Shown: positions 33,193 through 44,288 of the stretch, piece after piece | Numbering within the stretch: the first letter of the stretch is position 1 | Layout of the letters: every line of letters begins with the position of its first letter | Assembly (NCBI GenBank): GCA_017893485.1 | Contig: CM030366.1 | Location: forward strand, 51,056,565-51,120,564 | Direction of reading: 5' to 3' | Length of the DNA: 64,000 nucleotides | From: Hemerocallis citrina | Lineage: Eukaryota > Streptophyta > Magnoliopsida > Asparagales > Asphodelaceae | Translations under genes and position numbers: made by a program | The notes under the pieces: generated by a model | Databases searched by the model: none | Seen by the model: only the letters and a program-made list of their open reading frames with translations | Told to the model about the DNA's origin: nothing

Positions 33193-34800
33193 GAAATTGC
33201 TTCAACTTCAGCTCAAAACTTTTGCAATTGCTCATCATCTGACTGTGCCTCCTTAATCATGTCTACCAATGACGACTGTAGCTGAAGCATCATACAACTC
33301 TTCTCGGCACCAGGCAAAATCACCTCCAAATCTAACCTCCTCATGGCTTTCAAAAGCTCTTCCTTCTCAGCTAGAACTATAGCAACCGATCTTCTGCTCA
33401 AAGCATTAGGTACCAAATTAATCTTACCAGGATGATACTGCAAATTAATATCATAATCTGCCATCAATTCCAACCACCGCCTCTGCCCCATATTCAGCTC
33501 CTTCTAAGGGAATACGTACTTGAGACTTTTGTGGTCAGTGAAAATCTCCACTCGGTCTCCAAGTAAGTAATGCCTCGAAAACTTCAAGGTAAAATCACAG
33601 CTACAAGCTCCAAGTTATGTGTGGGGTAATTTTTCTCATGCGGTCTCGACTGTCTAGATGCATATGCGACAACTCTACCTCGCTGCATCAGCACAGAACC
33701 CAAACCTCTCCGTGAAGCATCATAGTGAATTAAGAACCTCCCTGATCCATCTGGTATGGTTAACACTGGTGCTGATGTCAACCGATTCTTCAACTCTGCA
33801 AAGGCTCCATCACAGGACTCACCCATACAAAATACTGATCTTTTCCGGTCAACTTGGTCAACAGCCCGGCACTCTTCAAAAAATCCTGAACAAACTTCCT
33901 GTAGTAACCTGCTATTCCAAGGAAACTTCGAACTTCTGATAGAGACTTCGGCGTCGGCCAATCCTTAACTGTAGTGATCTTGGAAAGGTCAACAGAAACT
34001 CCATCACCGGAAATGATGTGGCCCAAGAATGCCACACGATCCAGTCAAAACTCGCACTTGCTAAGCTTCCATAAAGCTGATTTACCCTCATTTTCTACAA
34101 GACTACCCTTAAGTGCTCAGCATGCTTTTCATGGCTCTGAGAATATACGAGGATATCGATGAATACCACAACAAACTTGTCCATGAAAGGAGAGAAGAAC
34201 CGATTCATCAAACTCATGAATACAGTTGGAGCATTAGTAACTCCAAATGGCATCACTAAAAATTCAGTGCCCATATCTAGTACGAAAGACAGTCTTCTGT
34301 ACATCATCAGCCTTCAACTTGACTTGGTGGTAGCCAGAACGAAGGTCTAGCTTTGAAAATATAGAAGCACCCCCAAGTTGATCAAACAGATCATCAATCT
34401 TTGGTAGTGGGTACCGGTTCTTCAAGTGACATTATTCAGCTCACAGTAGTCAATACACATCCTGCGACTACCATCCTTCTTGTTTACGAACAGTACAAAA
34501 GCTCTCCAAAGTGAGACACTTGGCCTGATAAATCCTCAATTCAGTAACTTTTGGATCTGTTCCTTCAACTTAGCGAGCTCAACAAGTGCCATTTGGTAGG
34601 GACTCTTAAAGATAGGAGCTGTACCCAGCTGAACGTCAATACTGAAGACTACTTCACGATCTAGCGGTAGTCCCGACAACTCTTCAGGAAAAACATCCAG
34701 AAAGTCTCACACAACTAACGGTGTGACTTCACCATCAGCACACACTTCTTCCAACACTATAGCGCCCTGGCTTGCCAACTTCTTAACACTACCAAGCGAT
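33193..34800 (-). pseudogene. Reverse transcriptase and RNase H of chromovirus A, inactivated
   Basis: Minus strand, in order: protease-RT linker (ASQGAIVLEE, PEELSGLPLDREVVFSIDV), RT with [60 protein letters not shown] and [17 protein letters not shown], connection MAFLGHIISGDGVSVDLSK and [20 protein letters not shown], and RNase H ending QYHPGKINLVPNALSRR. The catalytic FIDD box has lost one Asp (FID-ILVYS). RNase H DALSR reads NALSR. A stop interrupts YVFP-KELNMGQRR, with other frameshifts. The frame stops at the CACTA insertion after DEQLQKF. Confidence 0.9.
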
Positions 34801-34805
34801 GTTAC

Positions 34806-36530
34806 TGTCATGCTCCGCCTCTTAAAAAGATATAATACGAGTACATAACAAAAGCCCAGCGAATGATTTTCATCATCCATAAGCTGTTCAGGAATCTTTA
34901 CAACATATCACAGGGATAATCAGAGTCGGAAGCAAAGAAACAACCAGGCATGCATAATTGAAACAAGGCACCAATAGAAATTTACTTGAAACCAAAAGTA
35001 TATAAATCTCAAATAAATCAGAATCTGGACAAGTTAAATTATCCTGGGTCACATTGCCCAAATACAAAATAAATATCCAAGTAATCAAGTATATTTTGTT
35101 CAAGTTCAAGCAACAAATAATAATAATAATAAAGCAGAAAATCCAACACTAATACATCATCTCGCCAATACCATCTGGCAGCCGACCATCCTGATCTGCA
35201 ATTAGTGAATTGCAGGAGAAGGAAAGAAAAGAAAACAAGTATCCGTCAATTGCAAGTTACGGGCCACTTATAATATAGGATACAAGTACATGGGATAGAT
35301 AATTCTAAGTAACAAGCATAGCATGGTATAAGTGTGTCAACAGAAATATAATATCTAACATGAATATGAAAATAGAAACAAGTAGCATGGTATACTAACA
35401 GGTACAGGTAACATGTATCAAGTATCAAGTAAACCGGTAAACATGTAACAGGTATCAGGTAATAGGTATACAGGTAAACAAGTAATCATGTAACAGGATA
35501 ATCAGGTATCAAGTACAGGAAATCAGATTATGTCATGTCCAGTCTTGTTATATTACTAGCTAGGTAGCACTTCATGCGCCCCAAAAACATAACACATGGT
35601 TGTTACGACAAACAGTTTCATTTTAGATTTCGTAGTGGAGTCCATAGGGCAGTGTACTCAGGGTTCAGGATAACAGGTAACAGGAACAGGTAGAACCTAG
35701 TGGCTCTCTTCCGAGTACACCTTCCTATAGGAAGTATGCAGTCAGGTACAGGAAATAGGCATAACCTAGTGTTTATCTTCCGAGTATATCTTCCTATAGG
35801 GAAGCATGCAGTTAGGTACAGGAAACAGGTATAACCTAGTGGTTATCTTCCGAGTACATCTTCCTATAGGAAAGCATGTAGTCAGGTACAAGTAAACAAG
35901 ATCGTGAATCATGTAGTCATGAACACGTAACAGGCAGGCAGGACATAGGTCCTCTTCTCAGTACACGTTTCAATATTTTTCACTACTAGATCTTTCCCTT
36001 AATCCCGGCTTGGTCATTTATTATTATAATCAGACATGCATGTATTTGTAGGTAGGTGGTTAAGTATATGGGTATAAATGGCTAATATAGATCCTGGAGT
36101 AATATAAGATCATGGTTTAGGATAGATAATTAATAATATCTAAAGTGGTTTTATTAGGTATTAACATTTATAAAAACATGGTATGGTTGTATAGGATGGA
36201 ATGGGTTTCTGGTATGATTAGATATATGGTGATCAAAAAAAAAATAAAAAAAAATACATTGAGACGGGGACAAAAAAAGGGAAATAAAAATAGGGCACAA
36301 TAAATAAAATAAAGAGGATCACAAGTAATGGCTCGATCAAATGGAGACGAACAAAAGAGACAACAGGATCAAGAATTCAAAATAAAAAAGATGATAAACG
36401 ATAAAAATAAATACATAGAAACAAAAGGTCCAATATACGGTCCATGAGAAATACAAAGAGAGAAACTACACCAAAACAAAAAAAATAAATACCCTCAAAA
36501 ATACATAAAACTAAAAAAACAGGGGTTACA
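34806..36530 (-). repeat. LTR of a second minus-strand chromovirus (B), nested in element A
   Basis: Minus strand: starts TGTAACCCCTG (36530), ends GCGGAGCATGACA (34806), 1725 bp. It is preceded at 36531-36570 by the pre-LTR block, so it is a 3' LTR. The TSD candidate gttac lies at 34801-34805. Its start resembles the LTR at 10649 (tttatgta, cgtatattgga), a related family with shorter LTRs. It sits in the protease-RT linker of element A. Confidence 0.8.
35694..35900. repeat. 69-70-bp tandem repeat in LTR of element B
   Basis: AACCTAGTG recurs at 35694, 35763 and 35833. Each unit continues with tcttccgagta(c/t)a and cttcctatagg, then catgca/tatgca, gtcaggtacagg and aaa(c/t)agg. Confidence 0.85.
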
Positions 36531-37453
36531 ACCCTACCCACCTAACAAGAAGAATTTCGTCCTAGAAATTCAAAAAGAAGATACATAGGGTAACCCCGAA
36601 AAGAAAGGAAATCCAAAACAAAACAACTCAAAAAGAACAAAACAAAAACTACTCAAACAAATGAGGAAACTTCTCCTGAATCTCCTCCTCCAGCTCCCAA
36701 GTCGACTCACCAGGCGAGTGAGGATTCCAAGCAACACGAACCAACTTGATGACCTTGTTCTTAAGCACTTTCTTCCGCCAATCCACAATAGCAACTGGTG
36801 GAATCTCACAAGTCAAATCCGGCCGAACGGTCAACTCAGAATAGTCGATCACGTGGCTCTCATCTTGGATATATCTCCTGAGTTGTATGACATGGACAAC
36901 ATCGTGCACCCCTAATAAAGCTGGCGGCAATATAAGATGGTAGGCCACCTTGCCACTCGCTCCATGATCTCAAACGGTCCAATAAACCTAGGGCTAAGCT
37001 TGTCCCCACTACTGAACCGAATGATACCGCACCACGGCGATACCTTTAGGAATACATGGTCACCAACACCAAACTACAAAGCTCTCTGATGGACATCGGC
37101 CCATCGCTTCTATCTATCCTGAGCTGCCTGAAATTCTTCCTGATCTGAACCACCGCGTCAACTGTCCTGGTGATCAACTCCGGACCCAACAACTTCTTCT
37201 CACCAATGTCATCCCAGCACACTGGCGATCTGCACTTCTGTCTATAGAGTGCCTCGAACAGAGCAGCTTTAATACTATCCTGAAAGCTGTTATTGTACGA
37301 GAACTCCACGAGATGCAAATGATCCTCCCAAGATCCACCAAACTGAAGCATACAGGACCGCAACATGTCCTCAAGAATCTGAATAGTTCGCTCTGACTGT
37401 CCATCAGTCTGAAGATGGGAAGCTGTACTGTACTTCAACTTACTCCCCAAACT
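36531..37453 (-). pseudogene. Integrase C-terminal half and chromodomain-like tail of element B
   Basis: Minus strand: end of the integrase core (DGQSERTIQILEDMLRSCML and WEDHLHLVEFSYNNSF, within 37046-37450), then KCRSPVCWDDIGEKKLLGPE, a frameshift, the C-terminal LSPRFIGPFEI region, LRRYIQDESHVIDYSEL, and the intact tail VRVAWNPHSPGESTWELEEE, IQEKFPHLFE and a stop at 36649. The W-E-L-E-E-E...FPHLF end is the Tekay-type chromodomain tail and is better preserved than in element A. The core is cut by the LTR at 37454; the N-terminal pol of element B is not found. Confidence 0.85.
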
Positions 37454-38035
37454 TGTAATATTCCGGACGGATATTACATTGTATAAATTATTATTTTATT
37501 ATTATTTTGTTTTATAATTCCAAAATTAAAATATTTTGGTGATTGCCACCCGGTTTTGTTCATAAACATTATCTGCACACATGTACCAGTCTATGTACAT
37601 CCGTAATGTATCAAATTGGAACCGTGATCTTCCGAATTGATAATAAAATTTATTTTATTATTATTTTCAAAATTAAATTATTTTTATACGAATTATGTGA
37701 TGATTTTTCGGTATACACCTATACACATACATGTGTGTTATAGCAAATTTGTACATTATACAAATTAGGTGGTGTGTATTTTTGGACAAAATACTTGTCC
37801 TTGTCATGACAAATGACTAAGTTTGGGATTAGGAGGATTAAACTAGGGTTAAGTGTGCATGAAAGAATTAAGGAAAATTCTTCTAGAAGCTTGCACCATA
37901 CCTCTACCTCACACCTTACGCACACCTCCACCTCACCCTTGCCCATCCCTTGAGCAGGGCCGGCCTCCACCTCTCCTTGGGGGTTTTGTGCAAAAGGGTG
38001 AGTGCATTTTGCACTCTCCACCCTCTCCTTCATCC

Positions 38036-38043
38036 TATAAATA
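38036..38043 (+). promoter_or_regulatory. TATA box of the 37.45-kb LTR
   Basis: TATAAATA about 580 bp from the LTR start, followed by cccctccc and an A/G-rich leader. Confidence 0.5.
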
Positions 38044-38859
38044 TCCCCTCCCTTCACTCATGTCTCATTTTTACAAAGACAAAAAGAAAAGAAAGGAAAG
38101 AAAAATAAAGAGAGAACAACCTTTAACTTGAGAGTTTTTATTGTAGGTTTTCTTAGGGATCATAAGAGCTTAGTGGAATGAGAAGGTGTGCAAGCTAGTT
38201 CTTCCTAGCTTGTGTAAAAGGTGGGGGTTTCTCCATCCTTTCCTTTCTCTTTTGTTGATTTGTTTTCCCCTTGAGTTGTTTGTTTCTTTTGCGGTGATGT
38301 TTTATTGTGTTGTTGTTTTCTTCTGGTGTATGTTGGTTGTAACAACTTGGAGTAACATTAAGTATGGATAGAATAAATGATCACTTGAAAGAAAGTGAAT
38401 GGTAGAACTAAATAAAAACATAAAGATTGAACTTGATGGTTGTAAATTATTGTTCTTGTGTTATTATTTGGACTAAATGAACATAAGCATATGGTGATTG
38501 TGTATACACCCTCTTTGGGTTGTAGGACTTGATATTGGACTCATACATAAGCATATGGACTTGTGTACATACCCATTTGGGTTGTAGGACATACAACTTG
38601 AACTACTTGGACTAAGAACATGCATATTAATGATTGAACCCAAGTTGGGGATTCTTTATTTTAGTTGCTTGTTCCCTTTTATTAATCATATGGGTGTAAG
38701 AAAAAGAACCCAACTTGGATGCTAATTCTATTGTAGTGATAAAGAAAAAATTTAATGTTATTACTTGTAGAATGTTAAAAAGATCACTCTTTTTATGTTG
38801 ACTAATTAGTATGGTTTATGTTGTAGGTTGATGCTTAAGTAAGTAATAAAAGGACCATG

Positions 38860-40720
38860 CTTAAGATAGTAGTAGACATTCATGCTTAAGTATAGTAAGG
38901 ATCCATGTTCAAGAAATAGTAGACTTTTTGTAGTATTGTAGTTCACAAAGTTGGGTTTTTGTAATGTTGTAGGACTTGCAATTCATAAAGATAAGAAGTC
39001 TTGTTTTAGCTAGTAAAGATCATACTTAAGTAGTAATAAATGTTTATGCTTAAGTGTAAGTAAGGTAGTAGTGAATATTCATGCTTGAGTTGTACTAGAT
39101 ACCTTGCTAACTTGTTGTAGGAATTAAAGTAAGCATCCATGTTTAATTGTAGCAATATTTCCATGCTTAAGTTAAAGTAATTATCCATGCTTAGTTGTAG
39201 CAATTTCCATACTTATGATCTATCCATGTTAGATTGTGTAGGTTTGAGATAGTAAAGAAACTCCTCATGCTAGATTGTAGTAGTAGGTGTTCCACTTAAG
39301 TTGTTTTCATGCTTAGGTTGTTGTAGATCAACATACCATGCTAGATTGTAGTAGGTTGATGCTTGTGATATATACCATGCTTAGGTTGAAGTAAATATCC
39401 ATGTTTAAGTGTACTAATAATCCATGCTTAAGTTGTAGCAATTTTCCATGCTTGAAGTAAGCATCCATGTTTAGATGGTGTAGGAAAATTTTATCTCATG
39501 CTTAGATTGTTGTAGGAAAATTATATACCATGTTAGATTATTGTAGGATCGATACTCATGCTTTCTACCATGCTTAAGTAGTTGTAGGAAAAGATACATG
39601 CTTAAGTAGTAGAAGATATCCATGATTAGTTGTAGCAATTTTCCATGTTTAAATAAGCATCCATGCTTAGATTGTTGTAGAAAAATTATGTACCATGTTA
39701 GATTATTGTAGAATTGGTACTCATGCTTTCTACTATGCCTAATTTGTTGTAGGATAAGGTAGAAACTCATACCTACATTGTATACCATGCTTAAGTAGTA
39801 GAAGATATCAATGCTTAAGCATATTAATCATTCATGCTAAGTTGTAGTGAGTTCATGCTTATGTAGTATGCATGTGGTATGGATTGTAGTAGAGAACTCA
39901 TGTATATCTATGCTTAAAGTGTATACCATGCTTAGGTTGATACTTAAGTAGTATACCATGTTTTGAATGTTGTAGGTCCATGCTTAAAATGTATACCATG
40001 CTTAGGTTGATACTTAAGTAGTATACCATGTTTAGAATGTTGTAGGTCCATGCTTAAAATGTATACCATGCTTAGGTTGATACTTAAGTAATATACCATG
40101 TTTAGAATGTTGTAGATTCATGCTAAGTATATATCCATGCTTAGATTGTTGTAGGATTAATGTTTAAATTACCTACCATGCTTAGGAATGTGTAGGATTG
40201 ATGTTTAAATTACCTACCATGCCTAAGATTGTTATAGGAATGCTAAGTAGTATGTCATGCTTAAGATTGTTGTAGCTTCCGACCATGCTTGAGAATGTTG
40301 TAGAATGATGTTTAAGGTTGTATACCATGCTAATTGTTGTAGGTTAAAGTAGTAAAGAAAATCATGCTTTGTTGTATACCATGTTAAATTGTTAATACTC
40401 ATGGGTAAGTTGTAGCAATTAACCATGCCTAAATCTAGTAGCTATTCATACTTTAACTTATAATAGCTTCCTACTTAAGTTGTATCCATGCTTGTATTTG
40501 TAGTGTTTAGCAAAGAAACTATTCATGTTGTAGTTATAGTATTAACTATCACATTGTAGTTGTAGTGTTAGTAAAGAAACTTTCAAGTTGTAGTTATAGT
40601 GTTAATGAAGAACCTTCATGTTATAGTTATAGTGTTTAGTAAGAAACTATCATGTTGTAGTTGTGGTGTTAGTGAAGAACCACCATGTTGTAGTTGCAAT
40701 ATTGTGTTGTAAAGTAGTTC
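38860..40720 (+). repeat. Degenerate minisatellite built on CCATGCTTAAGTTGTAGTAG
   Basis: Dozens of variants of ccatgctta(a)g(a/t)ttgt(t)gtag, ataccatg and ttgtaggt words. A clean subarray has a 70-bp period, with GTATACCATGCTTAGGTTGA at 39921, 39991 and 40061. After 40500 the word changes to catgttgtagttatagtgtt. Short open frames here are by-products. Confidence 0.8.
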
Positions 40721-41240
40721 TAGTTAATCCCCTAGAAGGAATCCCATGGTTGAGATTACATAGTTAGAGCCATGCATGCTTGAATGGTGTATTATAGCAT
40801 TCTAGTTAAAAGAACCGTGCTTGAATTGTATATGGTAGTGAAGGATCAAAAAGGAACCATGAAACCATGCATCTAGCTCCTAGGTGATTCTAGCTCAAAC
40901 TTGAGAGAGAACCCATGAATCTAGTTGCATGTAGTTCTAATTCGTTTGGGGGAAAAGAAACTGTGGATTCTAGTTGTGTGAGGTTCTAATTAAAATTGAA
41001 CCTTATCATGGGGACATTCCTCATCCTTATGGGTAATAAGGGTTGGGAAGGTCACTAGTAATTGTTAGCTCGATAAAAGTTGTTATGTCGCCTTTGGGCT
41101 TCTCATTGGTAGAATGCATGTTTTAGACTGTTAGTAGATTCTTCTGTTGCTTCTAATTATAGAAGATCAAGTTTGCTAGTAAGCACGTTTGGTTGCTTCT
41201 AGGTTTGATTACCTGTATGGTTGTTTTTGCATATGGTTGT

Positions 41241-41540
41241 GCTCGTACGTGGTTCGACTGGCCCGTATGTAGCTGTGGGTCTCATATGTAGCTTATTTGC
41301 CTCGTATGTATGTTGTTGTCTCATACGCGGCTCGACTGGCCCGTATGTAGCTGTGGGTCTCATACGCAGCTCATTTGGCTCGTATGTGTGTTGTTGCTCG
41401 TACGCGGCTCGACCAGACCGTACGTAGCTATTGGTCTCATACGCAGCTTATTTGGCTGGTATGTATGTTTTTGTCTCATATGAAGCCTGCCTGGCTCGTA
41501 TGTAGTTTTTGGTTTCATACGTAGCTTGTTGGCTCGTATG
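41241..41540 (+). repeat. 77-78-bp tandem repeat with CTCGTACG/CTCATACG half-units
   Basis: GCCCGTATGTAGCTGTGGGT at 41261 recurs at 41339, and as gaccgtacgtagctattggt at 41416. Each unit has two halves starting (c)tcgta(c/t)g and (c)tcata(c/t)g. Three full units plus a decayed one are present. Confidence 0.85.
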
Positions 41541-42003
41541 TGTTCGATTTACTTGTATATAGCTTATTAGCTACTACGCAATTTTGTTATGCTCGTCTAG
41601 GGTGATATTATTACCCTAGGGGCTATCGACCATCAAGACATATGTTTTCTTACTCCTAAGGGACTGTGGACGAGCCACTCCTTGTGAACCGTCGGATTTT
41701 AACCGGTATAGGTTGATCACGGACCGGAGTATAGACGGAATCCAAGTTCAGGGTAGTGGCATGCAGGTACGTTCGTATTGCCAGGGTCTTGGATCGATAA
41801 GCCACGAATCAGATCCTTAGGGATTCTGGTAAGTCTAGGATGAGCAGCCTAGTAGAGTTATCTTACGAAGTCTAACTTAAGACTCAGCATGTTGTGTAAG
41901 TTTTGTGGTCATCCCTCAGTTGTTTAGGGTTAGTGACATTGATAGAGTAGTAACCTATGACTTTTACTACTTAGCGATTATTATTATCATCTTTTGCCGA
42001 AGG

Positions 42004-42503
42004 NNNNNNNNNNNNNNNNNNNNNNNNNNNNNNNNNNNNNNNNNNNNNNNNNNNNNNNNNNNNNNNNNNNNNNNNNNNNNNNNNNNNNNNNNNNNNNNNN
42101 NNNNNNNNNNNNNNNNNNNNNNNNNNNNNNNNNNNNNNNNNNNNNNNNNNNNNNNNNNNNNNNNNNNNNNNNNNNNNNNNNNNNNNNNNNNNNNNNNNNN
42201 NNNNNNNNNNNNNNNNNNNNNNNNNNNNNNNNNNNNNNNNNNNNNNNNNNNNNNNNNNNNNNNNNNNNNNNNNNNNNNNNNNNNNNNNNNNNNNNNNNNN
42301 NNNNNNNNNNNNNNNNNNNNNNNNNNNNNNNNNNNNNNNNNNNNNNNNNNNNNNNNNNNNNNNNNNNNNNNNNNNNNNNNNNNNNNNNNNNNNNNNNNNN
42401 NNNNNNNNNNNNNNNNNNNNNNNNNNNNNNNNNNNNNNNNNNNNNNNNNNNNNNNNNNNNNNNNNNNNNNNNNNNNNNNNNNNNNNNNNNNNNNNNNNNN
42501 NNN
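42004..42503. other. Assembly gap, exactly 500 N
   Basis: A round 500-base N run is usually a placeholder of unknown true length. It lies between the plus-strand LTR and the protease of element A, so the protease end, the LTR end and any TSD are unseen. Open frames across it are artefacts. Confidence 0.98.
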
Positions 42504-44001
42504 ACACAATGACGCCTTCACCTGTAGTGATATTCCACGCTGCCAGCATGTCGTTGCTGGCCAAACGGTGTAGGTTGACGAAGCGGGAGGTAACAAAGGA
42601 ATGAGTAGAACTGAAGTCAAAAAGAACATGAGCGGGAAAGGAGTGAACTAAGATAACACCTAGAGGAGGTCAAGGAATAAGAATACGAATATGCAAAATG
42701 TATGCAAAAGTGATAAACATGAATGATTAACAATAGAAGAACAACAGAATAGAATTGATAAGAAAGCAAAACAACACAATTATCGGCATACCTGCAACCA
42801 CGCCAATGGCGGTCTCAACATCCTCCACAGTCAGGTTGTAGGCCTGACCATGGCCTCTAGAAGGACCACCTTTAGGAGTGGCTCTCCTCTGATCGAATAT
42901 CTACCTCTGAGGTGGGAGTGGTGGTCTGTCCTGACCACGAGCAAGCGCTCCATGTGGAGCGAAATCTCCAACCGATGCAAGGGGTCAGGTCCTTCGGCAG
43001 TCATGAACCATGTGGTCATTACTTCCACACAGGAGGCACTGACAACTTTCAGCCCTACAATCCTTGCATGTGTGACCAACTCTGTGGCAGTAAGTGCATG
43101 TCTGGTCCACCAGTGGGGCAGTAGGCGAATAGGGTAAAGCTCTAGCTGTCTGGATCTGAACTAGCCTCCGAATAGGTCCTCCAGAAGACCTGGCAGCAAC
43201 GGAGTGCGAATAGACTGCAGAATGACACACTTCCTCTTATGAGCCTGCTCCTGGATTCTAGAAGCATCCAGGATATCCGCATACTATCGGATTCACAGGG
43301 CAGCAAGGTGGTTCTGAATTTCGATATCCAGACCCGACAAGAATCGGCAGTCTCTATCTTCATCATTTGCCACCATGGAAATAGAAAAGCGGCTCAGTCG
43401 GGTAAATTCTGCAGCGTACTCGTCTACGGTCCGACTCTCCTGGTTCAAGAAGATGTTTACTTCAATGTTGATACATTATGAAATAAACAACGAAATTTGC
43501 AAAGATAAACACTATCCGGCGAAACAGGGTTAGCGAGACAAATTGCTGCTCCATTTCATCTTTAGTGACACTAGGAAAGAACTTCGTGGAGATGGCCCAG
43601 GTGATGGGTCGCCCTAGTTGTTCAGTCTCTGCTCACCACCAGATGTGGGTGAGGTCAAAGAGCTGGATGCTTACAACATCCACTCGATCAACATCTGAAA
43701 TCCGCACTACTATCAACAACTACTCAGTCCGAATTAGCCATTGCTCAGCTTCAAGTGGAGTCTCAGTGCACCAGAATTTATCTGGATGTAGCCTCATGAA
43801 ATCCACCATATTACCAGATCTCGGTGGTAGTAAATCGGGTGGAGGTCTAGCGGATTCCCTGTTGGCAGCTTCAAAAGCCACCCTCATCAGCTCATTGTGT
43901 TCGCATTGCATCTGCATCATCTTCTACATCATCTGAGCAACAGTCGGCTCTTCTGACTGATCATCCCTAGTTCGGAATGATGAAGCACCCTTTCTATCCA
44001 T
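42504..44001 (-). pseudogene. gag and protease of chromovirus A, with intron
   Basis: Minus strand from ATG at 44001: MDRKGASSFRTRDD, EEPTVAQMM then a stop (43922), MQMQCEHNELMRVAFEA, FMRLHPDKFWCTETPLEAEQ, then YAAEFTRL-like capsid sequence, then two zinc knuckles (CTYCHRVGHTCKDC and CLLCGSNDHMVHDC) near 43000-43090. After TAIGVVAG comes an intron (42660-42791), then the protease: VILVHSFPAHVLF, with DFSSTHSF at the catalytic site (D-S/T-G expected; D kept, G lost). Gag packages RNA and protease processes the polyprotein. The frame is truncated by the N gap and carries several frameshifts. Confidence 0.85.
42660..42791 (-). other. 132-bp GT-AG intron between gag and protease (element A)
   Basis: Minus strand donor GCAG|gtatgc and acceptor cctctag|GTGTTATC, with a T-rich interior. 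Removing it joins VVAG to VILVHSF in frame. The same intron position is present in the plus-strand relative at 48580-48724. Confidence 0.75.
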
Positions 44002-44125
44002 GGTCTGCAATAAAATCAAACAGTTAGCATCCAAATTATAAGTTGGTTATCAATTATCCATGTGATTCACGTGTTGTACCTATTGATGGGTGAAACCGGT
44101 TAAACCCAAACTAATTAAAATCCAA

Positions 44126-44141
44126 CCTGGCTCTGATACCA
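44126..44141 (-). other. Primer-binding site of chromovirus A
   Basis: Minus strand TGGTATCAGAGCCAGG, a 16-nt match to the complement of plant initiator tRNA-Met 3' end. It starts about 10 nt inside the 5' LTR boundary at 44152. Confidence 0.88.
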
Positions 44142-44151
44142 CTAAAAACCT

Positions 44152-44288
44152 TGTCATGCACTGCTTTCCAAAAATATGGAACACAAGCGCGTGACATAGG
44201 CCCAGCGAATGACTTGCATCATCCATAAGGTGTTATTGTTCTACTCAACAATATAATAAGATAAATGCAACCATACATGCATAAAAGA
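44152..44288 (-). repeat. Truncated 5' LTR end of chromovirus A
   Basis: Similar to the 23396-23530 end of the 3' LTR (gacataggcccagcgaatgact, catcatccataag, aacaatataa-aagataaa, tataaaaga). Similarity stops at 44288-44290, where the plus-strand LTR begins; the remaining ~3 kb of this LTR is not in the window. Confidence 0.85.

Larger units (their letters stand above)
37454..42003 (+). mobile_element. Long plus-strand LTR-like element, right end lost in the assembly gap
   Basis: Starts TGTAATATTCC after aaact (37449-37453), abruptly ending the integrase frame of element B. TATA box at 38036, with a CT-rich to purine-rich leader like that of the solo LTR at 4844. A degenerate minisatellite (38860-40720) and a 78-bp repeat (41241-41540) fill much of it. 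No gag or pol is seen. It is at least 4.55 kb, and neither a CA end nor a PBS is reached before the 500-N gap. Confidence 0.6.
23396..44288 (-). mobile_element. Chromovirus A: large nested Ty3/gypsy element, minus strand
   Basis: Read on the minus strand, the order is partial 5' LTR (44152-44288), PBS, gag with double zinc knuckle, intron, protease, N gap, then RT-RNase H, integrase, chromodomain-like tail, polypurine tract and 3' LTR (23396-26624). Secondary insertions are a CACTA (28045-33189), a second chromovirus fragment (34806-37453) and a plus-strand LTR (37454 onward). Protein order and the C-terminal tail put it in the Tekay/Del chromoviruses. All ORFs are broken. The bases before the 3' LTR are tccct (23391-23395); the other TSD copy is not in the window because the 5' LTR is truncated at 44288. 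Confidence 0.8.

Noticed and set aside
38860..40720. Regularly spaced repeats resembling a CRISPR array
   Set aside because: The units drift, spacers are not unique, and the context is a plant LTR; it is a minisatellite.
41905..42629. Open frames of about 200 codons
   Set aside because: They consist of the 500-N gap; only a few dozen real codons flank it. The real content on the right is the minus-strand protease.
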